Below are positions 54,126-63,108 of a stretch of 64,000 nucleotides of DNA, piece by piece (positions within the stretch are counted from its first letter, which is position 1; the number at the start of each line of letters is the position of its first letter). The notes under the pieces are model-generated. The model was given only the letters and a program-made list of their open reading frames with translations. It was not told the origin of the DNA and did no database searches. The stretch is from positions 248,001-312,000 of the forward strand of contig NZ_JANHAX010000005.1 in the NCBI RefSeq assembly GCF_030848945.1, in the 5' to 3' direction. The stretch comes from Marimonas arenosa (lineage in GTDB: Bacteria > Pseudomonadota > Alphaproteobacteria > Rhodobacterales > Rhodobacteraceae). The translations under genes were made by a program, and so were the position numbers.

Positions 54126-55373
54126 ATGCTGACAGCCGCCCGCCAAACCGCCTGGACCCTTGTCGCCATCACCCGATACCTGGCGCGCCTGGCGCGCAAC
54201 CTGATCGTGCTACCGGTCGTGATCTATCGCACCATCCGCCTGATCGTCACCGATACGAACTACGAACCGGATGCCGACCAGCTGCGCGCGCAGTTGCTGC
54301 TGCCGCTGGCCGAAGACACCGAGGCGCAGGACCGCAAACGGCGCCTGGACGAGATCCGCGATCTGGTCGACCGGCACGACTGGGACACCCTGTTGGCCCG
54401 CCTCGAAGCCTGGGAAGGCGCGCGCCGCCAGACCCCCGGCCGGTCAAGCCTCGTCACCGAGGCCCTGCTGACCATCCGCGAGGTGGCCACCCCCGACCCC
54501 GGCGCGGTCGTTGTCCGCTCAGACCTGATCGACGCCTTCGAGGATGGGCTCGACGACCACCCCGACAACCACCTGATGGCGGCGACGGTTGCCATGGCCC
54601 ATATCGGGCTCGGCTGGCACTGGCGGGGCGAAGGCTACGCCGTCGACATCTCTCCAATCGACGAACAACGCTTCATCGGCCATTTCACCCGCGCCGCCGA
54701 GGTGCTGGCCCCCTTCGATGCCATCGAACGCTATTCCCCGGCGCTGGCGTTGGCGCAATACCACCTGTTCGCCTGCCATCCGCAGGCCGGCACGCTGATC
54801 GAGGATTGGTTCGCCGACTGGGCCGATCTCGATCCGCAATCGATCAACCCTTACCTGCTGCACGGCTTCCAGTTGCTGCCGCGCTGGTTCGGCGCCGACG
54901 CCGCTGCACTCGACCACGCCGCACTGCGGGCGGTGGCCGGGTCCGAAGACACCTTGGGCCGCGCCGCCTATCCCCTGCTCTATCTCGGCACGATGGAAGA
55001 GGCCGACGCCGAGGTGCTCGCCCGTTGCGACGCCGATCTCTTCCTCGACGGCCTGCGCGACCTGCTCGAGCGCACGCCGTCACAGCATCTCGTCAACCGC
55101 GTCGCCTGGCAGCTCCACCGAGCGTGGAAGACCCGGCCAATCGCCCCTGACAACGATGACACCGCCCGCGCCGTCACCGCGCTGCGGGCGCGACTGGGCG
55201 AAGGCTTCCGCATGGTGGTCTCCGACTACCTGCATATCGGCCTTCCGGCCGTCTGGGGCGGCGAGGACGAAACCTTGTGGTATGTGGCCCAGGCCTTCTC
55301 CGACGAGCTCCAGGCCGGTGCCACCATCCGTTTCGGCGAAAATGGCGCTGAAATCGACGCTGCGGCTCGGTGA
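54126..55373 (+). CDS. Uncharacterised protein, paralogue B (GWHWRG family)
   Basis: A 415-residue protein similar to paralogue A in the same order of blocks: MAHIGLGWHWRG near 157-168, RFIGHFTRAAEVL, LLPRWFG, DADLFLDGLRDLLE near 303-316, SQHLVNRVA, and SDYLHIGLPAVWGG near the end. Unlike A it begins with a hydrophobic N-terminal third (TLVAITRYLARLARNLIVLPVVIY), so it is probably membrane-attached. Function is unknown. The ATG at 54126 lacks a strong Shine-Dalgarno. Both genes run in the same direction, with gatB downstream. Confidence 0.7.
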   Translation: MLTAARQTAWTLVAITRYLARLARNLIVLPVVIYRTIRLIVTDTNYEPDADQLRAQLLLPLAEDTEAQDRKRRLDEIRDLVDRHDWDTLLARLEAWEGARRQTPGRSSLVTEALLTIREVATPDPGAVVVRSDLIDAFEDGLDDHPDNHLMAATVAMAHIGLGWHWRGEGYAVDISPIDEQRFIGHFTRAAEVLAPFDAIERYSPALALAQYHLFACHPQAGTLIEDWFADWADLDPQSINPYLLHGFQLLPRWFGADAAALDHAALRAVAGSEDTLGRAAYPLLYLGTMEEADAEVLARCDADLFLDGLRDLLERTPSQHLVNRVAWQLHRAWKTRPIAPDNDDTARAVTALRARLGEGFRMVVSDYLHIGLPAVWGGEDETLWYVAQAFSDELQAGATIRFGENGAEIDAAAR

Positions 55374-55447
55374 AACCGTCCCCGCCCCTTGCCCCGAACC
55401 CGCCCCTGTCCTAGAAGGCGTCTCGTCACAGCGAAGAGGCCTGACAG

Positions 55448-56962
55448 ATGCTCGATCTCACCTATGAACCGCCCAAGCCCAAGGTCATTTCCGGAGCCAA
55501 GCACGACTGGGAACTGGTGATCGGGATGGAGGTGCACGCCCAGGTCAGCTCGAACTCCAAGCTGTTCTCCGGCGCCTCGACCCAATTCGGCGCCGAGCCC
55601 AATTCGAACGTCGCCTTCGTCGATGCCGCGATGCCCGGCATGCTGCCGGTGATCAACGAGTTTTGCGTCGAACAGGCGGTGCGCACCGGTCTGGGGTTGA
55701 AGGCGCAGATTCACCTCAAGTCCGCCTTCGACCGCAAGAATTATTTCTATCCCGACCTGCCGCAGGGCTACCAGATTTCCCAGCTTTACGAGCCGATCGT
55801 CGGCGAAGGCGAAATCCTGGTCGACATGGGGCCGGGTGTGGCCCGCAAGGTCCGCATCGAGCGCATCCACCTCGAACAGGATGCCGGCAAATCGATCCAC
55901 GACATGGACCCCAACATGTCCTTCGTCGATCTCAACCGCACCGGCGTCGCGCTGATGGAAATCGTCTCGCGCCCCGACATCCGCGGCCCGGAAGAGGCGG
56001 CGGCCTATGTCACCAAGCTGCGCCAGATCCTGCGCTACCTCGGCACCTGCGACGGCAACATGCAGAACGGCAACCTGCGGGCCGACGTCAATGTCTCGAT
56101 CTGCCGCCCCGGCCAGTATGAAAAATACATGGAGACCCAGGATTTCTCGCATCTCGGCACCCGCTGCGAGATCAAGAACATGAACTCGATGCGCTTCATC
56201 CAGGCCGCGATCGAGTATGAGGCGCGCCGCCAGATCAAGATCGTCGAGAACGGCGGAACGGTTGAGCAGGAAACCCGCCTCTACGACCCGGACAAGAACG
56301 AGACCCGCTCGATGCGCTCGAAGGAAGAGGCGCATGATTACCGCTACTTCCCCTGCCCCGACCTGCTGCCTTTGGAGATCGAACAGGCCTGGGTCGATGA
56401 CATCGCCGCCAACCTCCCCGAACTGCCCGACGAGAAGAAGGCCCGCTTCATGGGGGATTACGGCCTGACCGAATATGACGCCTCGGTGCTCACCGCCGAT
56501 ACCGACTCGGCTGGGTATTTCGAAGACGTGGTCGCCGCCTGTGACGACGGCAAACTCGCCGCCAACTGGGTCATCAACGAGCTCTTCGGCCGTCTCAAGA
56601 CGGACGAGAAAGAAATCTCCTCAAGCCCGCTTTCACCCGCCCAGCTCGGCGGCATCATCGGACTCATTAAGGCTGACACGATCTCTGGCAAGATTGCCAA
56701 GGACGTCTTTGAAATCGCCTATACATCGGGCCGCGATCCAAAAGAGATCGTCGAGACCGAAGGCCTGAAACAGGTCACCGACACCGGCGCGATCGAAGCC
56801 GCGCTCGACCAGATCATCGCCGACAATCCCGCCCAGGTGGAAAAAGCCAAGGTCAACCCCAAGCTCGCCGGCTGGTTCGTCGGCCAGGTGATGAAGGCCA
56901 CCGGCGGCAAGGCAAATCCCAAGGCGGTCAACCAGCTGGTGCAGCAGAAACTCGGATTGTGA
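55448..56962 (+). CDS. gatB: Asp-tRNA(Asn)/Glu-tRNA(Gln) amidotransferase subunit B
   Basis: A 504-residue subunit of GatCAB, which converts Glu-tRNA-Gln to Gln-tRNA-Gln and Asp-tRNA-Asn to Asn-tRNA-Asn. GatB marks are [18 protein letters not shown] (about 24-41), [13 protein letters not shown] (about 99-111), [18 protein letters not shown], and the C-terminal YqeY-like helical domain ending in [18 protein letters not shown]. It acts with glutaminase GatA and GatC, not in this window. Together with gltX nearby, this indicates an indirect route to Gln-tRNA. Confidence 0.95.
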   Translation: MLDLTYEPPKPKVISGAKHDWELVIGMEVHAQVSSNSKLFSGASTQFGAEPNSNVAFVDAAMPGMLPVINEFCVEQAVRTGLGLKAQIHLKSAFDRKNYFYPDLPQGYQISQLYEPIVGEGEILVDMGPGVARKVRIERIHLEQDAGKSIHDMDPNMSFVDLNRTGVALMEIVSRPDIRGPEEAAAYVTKLRQILRYLGTCDGNMQNGNLRADVNVSICRPGQYEKYMETQDFSHLGTRCEIKNMNSMRFIQAAIEYEARRQIKIVENGGTVEQETRLYDPDKNETRSMRSKEEAHDYRYFPCPDLLPLEIEQAWVDDIAANLPELPDEKKARFMGDYGLTEYDASVLTADTDSAGYFEDVVAACDDGKLAANWVINELFGRLKTDEKEISSSPLSPAQLGGIIGLIKADTISGKIAKDVFEIAYTSGRDPKEIVETEGLKQVTDTGAIEAALDQIIADNPAQVEKAKVNPKLAGWFVGQVMKATGGKANPKAVNQLVQQKLGL

Positions 56963-56992
56963 GCCGGGTAACTGCGCTCTATCGACCCGGCT
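56962..56992 (+). terminator. Hairpin after gatB
   Basis: Stem AGCCGGGT (56962-56969) with ACCCGGCT (56985-56992) and a 15-base loop, starting at the gatB stop. There is no T-tract. The convergent GIN-domain gene ends at 57007. Confidence 0.45.
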
Positions 56993-57006
56993 GGCCTTCT
57001 AAGGAT

Positions 57007-57780
57007 CTAAGGAAAAACCACGTCGCCACCGCTGGTCGCGTTGATGTCGATACTCGTGTGCGCACCGTGCACGACAACCGTTCCACCGCTCGACGCGTTG
57101 GCTTCAATCGCATCGTCAGCGAAGACGACGGCCCGGGCGCCACTGCTCACGATCGCTTCGGCCTTACCGCATTCGACGCCCTCGAGATCTATCTTTGCCC
57201 CGCTGGATGCCACCGCTTTGAGCGTTTCACAGGACCCGGCATCGCCTTCGATCGACGAGCCGCTGGAAGATGTAACGACAAGCCGATCTCCCGAAAGCCT
57301 GGCAACCTGCAGCTTCGAACCGCTTGATGCGACAAGTTCGAGGGCCGAACCTTCCATGTCATCAACCGTCAGACTTGCTCCCGATGACGAATTGGCCGTG
57401 ATCATCTCGGGCATGGATATTCGAACCGTGATTTTCCAGCCTTTTTTGCGCCGCAGCGTGAACAGCTTGCTCTCCATCTGAACGACCAGGACCCTCTGCT
57501 TCACGCTCAGGTCCAGACGGTCCAGCTGGGCGACATCGTCGCTTTCCGCGACCACAGAAAACGCCTCTCCGACGTCGACAAAGACCTGAATGCCCTCGGC
57601 CGCGGAGACCGCGTTGAACCCGTTAAGGTCATAAGTTCGGGTCTCGGCAAACACTGCCAACGGCAGCAAGACCGCCAGGACCGAAACCGCAACAATCCGG
57701 CGGACTGCCGCCCAACCATCCGAAATGTCAGAGGTTTCTCCGAAATATCGCGTCGGACCGAGGATTGATGTCCGTCTCAT
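57007..57780 (-). CDS. GIN-domain (DUF2807-like) exported protein
   Basis: A 257-residue protein with an N-terminal hydrophobic segment (IVAVSVLAVLLPLAVFA, cleavage near 45), then a DUF2807/GIN-type beta-helix. The repeating rungs carry SSG-type turns: NSSSGAS, ASSGSK, TSSSGSS, ASSGAK, VSSGAR, ASSGGT, ATSGGD, spaced about 18-22 residues. Such domains were named as auto-transporter-head-like; their role is not known, but an envelope or surface location is likely. A strong GGAGGCGAGAC precedes ATG 57780. Confidence 0.8.
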   Translation of the reverse strand: MRRTSILGPTRYFGETSDISDGWAAVRRIVAVSVLAVLLPLAVFAETRTYDLNGFNAVSAAEGIQVFVDVGEAFSVVAESDDVAQLDRLDLSVKQRVLVVQMESKLFTLRRKKGWKITVRISMPEMITANSSSGASLTVDDMEGSALELVASSGSKLQVARLSGDRLVVTSSSGSSIEGDAGSCETLKAVASSGAKIDLEGVECGKAEAIVSSGARAVVFADDAIEANASSGGTVVVHGAHTSIDINATSGGDVVFP

Positions 57781-58000
57781 GTCTCGCCTCCTTCCAAAAC
57801 CCTAATTTACCATGCCCGGTCGTGACGCTACATGACGCAAATCAATGGTGACCCGGACTTTCGGCACGGCCAATCCCAAGGCGGTGACGCACCCTGCGGG
57901 ACGGCGGGCGGGGCGATGTGCGCCAGCGCGAGCGCCGTGCCGGCCTCCCGCCGGACCGCGCCGGCCGCAACATGATACGCGGCCGCGCCGACACCGCCGC

Positions 58001-58525
58001 TCAGGCGGCGACAACCACGCGGTTGTCGGCGTCCGACCCGGCGACCTTTGCCGAAGTCATCGCTCCCGTCCGATCAACCGCCCGATCCGGACCGGCACCG
58101 GCCCCTGCCGCCGCGTCCCGACCCGCGAGATCGACGCCCGACCGCCCGCGGTCGGCCACCGCGAGGCTGCCCACCACGCCGGCCACCGCCATCTTCGCCA
58201 TCAGCTCCGGCGACAGGTCCTCGCCCAGCAGGCAATAGAGCGACGGTAAAAGATCATAGAGTTCGTCCACGTCCGCATCCGCCCGCGGCGTCACCACCAT
58301 CGTGGTCACGTCCGGGTTGCGCAGCTCGGCCGACAGCGCCACCGCGTGGCTCAACCGATCCCCGACCCGTTCGGCCATCACCACCAGGTCGAATACCCCC
58401 AGATCGGCATAGGCCGACGCGGTGTCGACATCCTCGGCCGTCACCACCTGGAAATTGCGCTTGAACAGCGCCATCGCCGTCGCCGCCTGCGCTCTGCGGT
58501 CATCGTTCAGAATCAAGGCCTGCAT
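58001..58525 (-). CDS. Degenerate receiver-domain protein
   Basis: A 174-residue protein whose first 110 residues follow the CheY fold order: ALILNDDR (acidic pocket), FDLVVMAERV (where the phospho-acceptor Asp should lie but is Ala/Glu here), TTMVVTPRAD (the Thr position), and YCLLGEDL in place of the usual Lys-Pro block. The C-terminal 55 residues are Ala/Gly/Asp-rich and low in complexity. It is therefore probably a phosphorylation-independent pseudo-receiver. ATG 58525 with AAGGAG upstream is preferred to an earlier start. No histidine kinase is adjacent. Confidence 0.65.
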   Translation of the reverse strand: MQALILNDDRRAQAATAMALFKRNFQVVTAEDVDTASAYADLGVFDLVVMAERVGDRLSHAVALSAELRNPDVTTMVVTPRADADVDELYDLLPSLYCLLGEDLSPELMAKMAVAGVVGSLAVADRGRSGVDLAGRDAAAGAGAGPDRAVDRTGAMTSAKVAGSDADNRVVVAA

Positions 58526-58681
58526 CTCCGTCACTCCTTCTGAGGTCGTCATTCGTTCCATCCCCAGCTTGCGACTCGAGGCGTGAAAAATTGCTTAAAT
58601 GAATCGAAAAATCCGCCGGTCTCGCGCCGGCCTCGGCACCGGCTCTTGCGTGCGGCCCGGGCTTGGGTCATTCATGCGGCC

Positions 58682-59095
58682 ATGGACTGGCTGAAGATCA
58701 TTCACATCCTCTGCGTCATGGGCTGGATGACCAGCGTTTTCGCCGTGCCCCGCGCCCTGATCTACTGGAAGCGCGAATATGCCCGTGTGGCGGAGTTCGG
58801 CCCGCTGGGCGATCTCACCATCCGGCTCTACCGCTTCTCCGCCATGCTCGCCGTGATCGGCGTCATCACCGGCCTGTGGCTGGCCTGGTCGATCTGGAGC
58901 TTTGCACCCTGGACGCTGGTCAAGCTCGGACTCGTCGCGCTGCTGGCCGTCCACTACATCTGGACCGGCGTCCTCGTGATCCGCGCCAAACGCGGCGAGT
59001 TCCGCGAATCCGACTTGTTCCTGCGCATCTTCAACGAGGTCTCGGTCATCGCCGCCATTGCCATCCTCTGGGCGGTGGTCGTCAAACCGTTCTGA
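58682..59095 (+). CDS. HemJ/CopD-like membrane protein
   Basis: A 137-residue protein with four hydrophobic segments. It begins DWLKIIHILCVMGWM, with a His near residue 8, and has a YWKREY pattern near 30. It ends with the HemJ-like RIFNEVSVIAAIAILWAVVVKPF-type tail. HemJ proteins act as protoporphyrinogen oxidases in many bacteria that lack HemG and HemY; CopD-family proteins share the fold. The His and Lys needed in HemJ are present in the expected N-terminal region, so a role in haem synthesis is possible but not proven. It has no strong Shine-Dalgarno, and sits eight bases before a thioesterase gene. Confidence 0.6.
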   Translation: MDWLKIIHILCVMGWMTSVFAVPRALIYWKREYARVAEFGPLGDLTIRLYRFSAMLAVIGVITGLWLAWSIWSFAPWTLVKLGLVALLAVHYIWTGVLVIRAKRGEFRESDLFLRIFNEVSVIAAIAILWAVVVKPF

Positions 59096-59103
59096 GGCAA
59101 CCC

Positions 59104-59577
59104 ATGGCAAAACCTTTCCTGTCCGAACCGATGCAGGTCGAGACCCAGTGGCTCGACTACAACGGCCATCTCAACATGGCCTTCTACAACGTGCTGATGG
59201 ATCGCGGCGTCGACCAGCTCTGGGACCGGCTGGGTTTCGGCCCCGACTATCGCGAGCGCACCGGCTGTACCACCTATTCCGCCGAGTACCACATGCGTTA
59301 CGTGCGCGAACTGCATGCCGGCGACCGCGTGCGTGTCTCCTACCAACTGCTCGACTGGAGCCCCAAGAGCTTCCACTTCTACCAGGAGCTCATCCACGAC
59401 GACGGCTGGATTTCCGCCACCGGCGAAGGCCTCGGCCTGCATGTCGACCAGTCCGGGCCGAAAGTCGTGCCAATGCCCGCCGACATCCACGCCAAGTTCG
59501 AGGCGCTCTTCGCCGAGCACAGCCAACTCCCCCGCCCGCAGCATGTCGGCCACCCGATCGGCATCCGGCGCACGTAG
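59104..59577 (+). CDS. Hotdog-fold thioesterase family protein
   Basis: A 157-residue 4HBT-type protein. VETQWLDYNGHLNMAFYNVLMD (about 12-33) carries the Asp-x-x-Gly-His-x-N motif in which Asp/Asn/His are the catalytic residues of 4-hydroxybenzoyl-CoA thioesterase-like enzymes. Hotdog strands follow (AEYHMRYVRELHAGDRVRV). Acyl-CoA hydrolysis is expected; the substrate is unknown. Some relatives sit next to carnitine genes. Probably co-transcribed with the HemJ-like gene. Confidence 0.8.
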   Translation: MAKPFLSEPMQVETQWLDYNGHLNMAFYNVLMDRGVDQLWDRLGFGPDYRERTGCTTYSAEYHMRYVRELHAGDRVRVSYQLLDWSPKSFHFYQELIHDDGWISATGEGLGLHVDQSGPKVVPMPADIHAKFEALFAEHSQLPRPQHVGHPIGIRRT

Positions 59578-59675
59578 GTTGGCGGCCACCTCACCGCGCC
59601 GACTGCGGGCAGACACCTGAAAACGCGCCTTGCCGCCGAGGACCGGATCACCGCGCCCGTCCGCCGTGCGCCGGG

Positions 59676-59832
59676 TTAACCCACCTCTGACCAAACCGTT
59701 ACGCGTCCGCGCGCCAGACAGGGTGCCAGCCAGCCTGCCAGCTAGGGCGCCATACCGCCGGGTTTCGCGGATCATGGCACGTTAACCCGCCGGGCCGCCG
59801 GTTTAACCTTTGCTTTCCTTAACCGCCGGGCC
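59676..59832. repeat. Cluster of TTAAC motifs and inverted GCCGG repeats before the DUF4177 gene
   Basis: Four TTAAC(C) half-sites occur in a short stretch: 59676, TTAACCCGCCGGGCC at 59782-59796, GGTTTAACC at about 59800, and TTAACCGCCGGGCC at 59819-59832. Two copies of TTAAC(C)CGCCGGG are direct repeats, and the middle one is inverted, forming potential hairpins. They resemble CtrA half-sites but lack the TTAA-N7-TTAA spacing. Confidence 0.4.
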
Positions 59833-59872
59833 TTGCTATGACACCGCGGTCGCAATTGATGGGTCTGCCAGC

Positions 59873-60322
59873 ATGACGCAGTACGAATACAAGGTCGTCC
59901 CCGCCCCGAGAAAAGGGCTCAAGAGCAAAGGCGTGAGAAGCGCCGAGGCGCGGTTTGCCTATGCAATTCAGACGCTTATGAACGACATGGCCGGCGCCGG
60001 GTGGGAATTCCTGCGGGCCGAAACACTCGCCTCCGAGGAGCGCCACGGGCTCGCCTCGGCCCAGACCGTCTACCGCGACCTGCTGGTCTTCCGCCGCCCC
60101 CGCGCGCACCCCGAAGCCGCGGTTAACCTCGCGGTGACAGAGTCGGTCACACCCGATGACGACCCGGCGCCCAGCGATACGGCCGACCGCCCCGCACCCG
60201 ACACCGATACGCCATCCGAGGCCGAGGCGGCCGCCGGAGACGAAACCCGCGCCTGGTCAGAAGGCGAACCCGCGCCCGAGCCGGAAGAAGCCACGGCTTT
60301 CGAAACCAGCCGTCGCGACTGA
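59873..60322 (+). CDS. DUF4177 domain-containing protein
   Basis: A 149-residue protein. Residues 1-75 form the DUF4177 domain (MTQYEYKVVPAP, then NDMAGAGWEFLRAETL). The remaining half is acidic and Pro/Ala/Glu-rich and appears disordered. There is no signal peptide or TM segment. Function is unknown. It lies a few bases before the convergent bolA gene. Confidence 0.75.
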   Translation: MTQYEYKVVPAPRKGLKSKGVRSAEARFAYAIQTLMNDMAGAGWEFLRAETLASEERHGLASAQTVYRDLLVFRRPRAHPEAAVNLAVTESVTPDDDPAPSDTADRPAPDTDTPSEAEAAAGDETRAWSEGEPAPEPEEATAFETSRRD

Positions 60323-60328
60323 CCCGGC

Positions 60329-60583
60329 TCAGCCGAGGTCGAGGGCCAGGGCGTGGATCGAGGCCACCAGATCCGGCCCCAGAGCCCGGTGCACCGCCCG
60401 GTGCCGCTCAACCCGGCTCATCGCGGCAAGTTCCGGCGCACGCAGGCGCACCGCGAAATGGCTCTCGCCTGAACCGTCATCGCCGGCATGGCCGGCATGA
60501 CGGTGCGATTCATTCACGATTTCAAGCGACTGCACCGAAAACGCAGCCTCGAGGGCCTTGCGGATCTCCGAATCCTTCCCCAT
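60329..60583 (-). CDS. BolA family protein
   Basis: An 84-residue BolA-like protein. VQSLEIVNESHRHAGH contains the conserved His of the Fe-S/glutaredoxin-binding face, SHFAVRL is the core strand, and MSRVERHRAV leads to the last helix. BolA proteins partner with monothiol glutaredoxins in Fe-S handling. ATG 60583 with AAAGGG upstream is preferred to an earlier in-frame start. Divergent from dnaJ, a common pairing in Rhodobacterales. Confidence 0.88.
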   Translation of the reverse strand: MGKDSEIRKALEAAFSVQSLEIVNESHRHAGHAGDDGSGESHFAVRLRAPELAAMSRVERHRAVHRALGPDLVASIHALALDLG

Positions 60584-60670
60584 TTTTTCCCTTTCCCCTC
60601 TTCCGGTTTCCGCCATTTAGGCTAAACTCCCGGGTCCGAGTCTAAAAGCGCGTCGCAAAGGTGTCAGAAA

Positions 60671-61297
60671 ATGCCATCCAAACCCGATCCATTCGGTTTC
60701 GATATGTCCGTTTCGACGGCCAAGAAAAAGAACCCGCGCGGCCGCCGCGGTATGTCCGGCGCCTCGGAAACCTCGACGCGCGTCTGCGAGAAGGACGGCT
60801 GCACCGAGCCCGGCCAGTACCGAGCGCCCAAAGCTCCGGACGTACTCGACGATTTCTTCTGGTTCTGCAAGGACCATGTCCGCGAATATAACTTGAAATG
60901 GAATTTCTTCGACGGCACCACCGAGGCCGAACTCAACGCCCAGATGTCGAAGGACAAGGTCTGGGAGCGTGAAACAAAGCCAATGAATGACCCCGAGGCA
61001 CGCGCCTGGGCGCGGCTCGGAATCGAGGATCCGCACCAGGTGCTGGGCGGCAACGCCACGCAGAACCCCGGCAAAACCCGCACCGGTTCCCGCCGCCTGC
61101 CCCCGACCGAGCGCCGCGCCGTCGAGATCCTGGAAGTGGCGGACACCGCCACCAAGGTCGAGGTGCGCAAGGCCTACAAGGCGCTGATCAAGGTGCTGCA
61201 CCCGGACATGAACGGCGGTGATCGCAGCCAGGAAGAGCAGCTGCAAGAGGTCGTCTGGGCCTGGGACCAGATCAAGGACAGCCGCAACTTCAAGTAG
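60671..61297 (+). CDS. DnaJ-domain protein
   Basis: A 208-residue protein. An N-terminal region contains paired cysteines CEKDGC...C. The J domain lies at the C-terminus (about 140-205): AVEILEVADTATKVEVRKAY, then the HPD tripeptide in LHPDMNGGD. It should stimulate an Hsp70 ATPase. In Rhodobacterales this gene usually precedes cobS, but here msrB and a channel gene on the other strand lie between them. Confidence 0.85.
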   Translation: MPSKPDPFGFDMSVSTAKKKNPRGRRGMSGASETSTRVCEKDGCTEPGQYRAPKAPDVLDDFFWFCKDHVREYNLKWNFFDGTTEAELNAQMSKDKVWERETKPMNDPEARAWARLGIEDPHQVLGGNATQNPGKTRTGSRRLPPTERRAVEILEVADTATKVEVRKAYKALIKVLHPDMNGGDRSQEEQLQEVVWAWDQIKDSRNFK

Positions 61298-61759
61298 GGT
61301 TGGCACCACCATCCTACGGCGCCGTGGTGCGCCCGGCGCCTCCCGAGCAGCATGCTCTGAAAACGCGCGGGTCTACCGCCGCGCAAGCCGGTGCTTCCTG
61401 TTGATCTGTGCCGGGTAATGGGATGGCGACAGGACACCCGGTCAGGCTGTTTGGGGGACAGCCGTTGGATCAGCCCGGCATCCTGCCGCCAATGGGTCAC
61501 GGCCTAAAGGGTCAGGACAATGACCTTTCCAGCATCGCCCGCCGGCCGGAATAATTCTATAAACTTAGGCTCAACGTCCTAAACCAATGGAATATGCCGG
61601 TCCGTTTCTGCCCGAAACCAACGTGGATGTTCTGCTGCGGTCGTCACACGGAGCGTCGACCCGGGCGGCCGCCACCAAGACCGACACGGGTGGCTCTGCG
61701 ACACGTACCCCTCACCGCACGGTGGCCTTCGGATTTCTTCAGTATTTTCGTCGATGTTC
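61298..61759. other. Intergenic region between dnaJ and msrB
   Basis: 462 bp between convergent genes. I see no convincing coding ORF (the + strand frame at 61587 has no ribosome-binding site and poor composition) and no tRNA. There is an AT-rich patch near 61555-61590, and a GGACA/TGTCC pair near 61458. Its length is unusual for convergent genes, but nothing was resolved. Confidence 0.4.
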
Positions 61760-62230
61760 TCACGCGGGCCGGAACACGAGGCTTACGCCGTTGATGCAAT
61801 GCCGTTTGCCGGTGGGTTTCGGTCCATCGTCGAAAATATGGCCCAGATGCGAGCCGCAGCGGCGACAATGGCATTCGGTATGGACGCCCCAGATGGTGCG
61901 GTCGGGCTTGGTGCCGATGGCCTCGGGCAGCGCCTGCCAGAAGCTCGGCCAACCGGTGCCGCTGTCGAACTTGTGCTTCGAGGAATAGAGCGGCAGCTCG
62001 CACCCGCGGCAGTGATAGGTGCCCGCCGCATAGGTCTTGTCGAGCGGCGAGGTGAAGGCGCGTTCGGTACCTTCCCGTCGCATCACCTTGTATTCAAGCG
62101 GCGTCAGCATCGCACGCCACTCGGCGTCGGTCCGCGTCACCTCGAAGGCCCGCGCCCGCTGCGGGCTCAGGCCCATTATCGTCAATGCAGATCCCGCCAA
62201 CGCGCTGCCAACCAGAAACCGTCTGTTCAT
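61760..62230 (-). CDS. msrB: Peptide-methionine (R)-S-oxide reductase, exported MsrB
   Basis: A 156-residue MsrB. The N-terminal MNRRFLVGSALAGSALTI (with NRRFLVG, Tat-like) is a signal peptide, so it repairs methionine-R-sulfoxide in periplasmic proteins. Zinc cysteines are CRGC near 75 and CRRCG near 119. The catalytic cysteine is in RHCINGVSL near the C-terminus. ATG 62230 is chosen over upstream in-frame codons because the signal peptide starts there and GGGAG precedes it. Confidence 0.92.
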   Translation of the reverse strand: MNRRFLVGSALAGSALTIMGLSPQRARAFEVTRTDAEWRAMLTPLEYKVMRREGTERAFTSPLDKTYAAGTYHCRGCELPLYSSKHKFDSGTGWPSFWQALPEAIGTKPDRTIWGVHTECHCRRCGSHLGHIFDDGPKPTGKRHCINGVSLVFRPA

Positions 62231-62337
62231 GGACACATCTCCCTCACTTGGCCGCACTGTCAACACGCCAACGCAACCTGACAACAGGGCGACGGTCAAA
62301 ATCGCGCGAACGTGAGCCGGCGCGAGCGGCAAGGGTC

Positions 62338-63108
62338 TCAGAGCACTCCCTCGGTCTCGATCTTAAGCGTGGCGCCGCAGTGTTTGCAGTGGACCGCGTC
62401 GGGGTCGTGCAGGCTCAGCCCGCAAGTCTGGCAGCTGTGGCGTACCTTGGGCGGCCGGAACAGCGCCGTGGCGAGCCGTAGGAACAGCGTGATGCCCACG
62501 ATCATCACCACCACCGCCAAAAGCCGCCCGCCAGTACCGTGCAGGGTGATGTCGCCGAACCCGGTGGTGGTCAACGTTGTCACGGTAAAGTAAAGCGCGT
62601 CAGCATAGTTGCGGATTTCCGGGTTTACCCCATATTGCGTGGCATAAATCAGCCCGGTCATCACGAACAGAAAAACCGTCAGGTTGACGGTCGCGAGAAT
62701 GACGTCTTCGTGCCGCCGAAAATAGCTGAAATCCTGCCTCAGCCGCGAGGCCAATTGATAGGTATGAAACAGTCTGAGGGTGCGCAGGATCCGCAGGAAA
62801 CCGAACCCCTCACCGGCGATCGGGGCGATGAAACTGACCATCGCCACCATGTCGGCCCAGATCACCGGTCGCAGGAAAAAGCTCTTCTTTTTCCGGTCGA
62901 TCAGGAAACGCAACACGAAATCGGCAAGGATCAGCACCCCGAACGCCAGATCAGCCAGTTCGACCGCCCTTGTGTGCTCGAAAAACGAAGTCACGATCAC
63001 GAACAGGATGGTGACCATGTCGAAAACCAGAAGCCCATAGCGGAACCTGTGCGCCGCGGCGCTGTGGCCTTCGTAGAGCTCCCGCAAACGGTCCAACCTT
63101 TGCGCCAT
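62338..63108 (-). CDS. Voltage-sensor-like K+ channel with C-terminal zinc ribbon
   Basis: A 256-residue ion channel. Helices of the voltage-sensor type run from about residue 18 to 115 (with the basic LRILRTLRLF segment). They are followed by S5, the pore loop TLTTTGFGD (about 182-190, selectivity filter GFG), and S6. The C-terminal tail has CQTCGLSLHDPDAVHCKHCG, a paired CxxC that looks like a small zinc ribbon. K+ selectivity is inferred from the filter. ATG 63108 is favoured because AGGGAAACGAC precedes it. It is part of the block separating dnaJ from cobS. Confidence 0.82.
   Translation of the reverse strand: MAQRLDRLRELYEGHSAAAHRFRYGLLVFDMVTILFVIVTSFFEHTRAVELADLAFGVLILADFVLRFLIDRKKKSFFLRPVIWADMVAMVSFIAPIAGEGFGFLRILRTLRLFHTYQLASRLRQDFSYFRRHEDVILATVNLTVFLFVMTGLIYATQYGVNPEIRNYADALYFTVTTLTTTGFGDITLHGTGGRLLAVVVMIVGITLFLRLATALFRPPKVRHSCQTCGLSLHDPDAVHCKHCGATLKIETEGVL

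Noticed and set aside
59676..59832. CtrA binding site
   Set aside because: TTAA half-sites are present but none is spaced TTAA-N7-TTAA, so only a general repeat cluster is reported.
61587..61988. 133-aa open frame on the plus strand between dnaJ and msrB
   Set aside because: No Shine-Dalgarno and atypical composition, and its second half is antisense to msrB.
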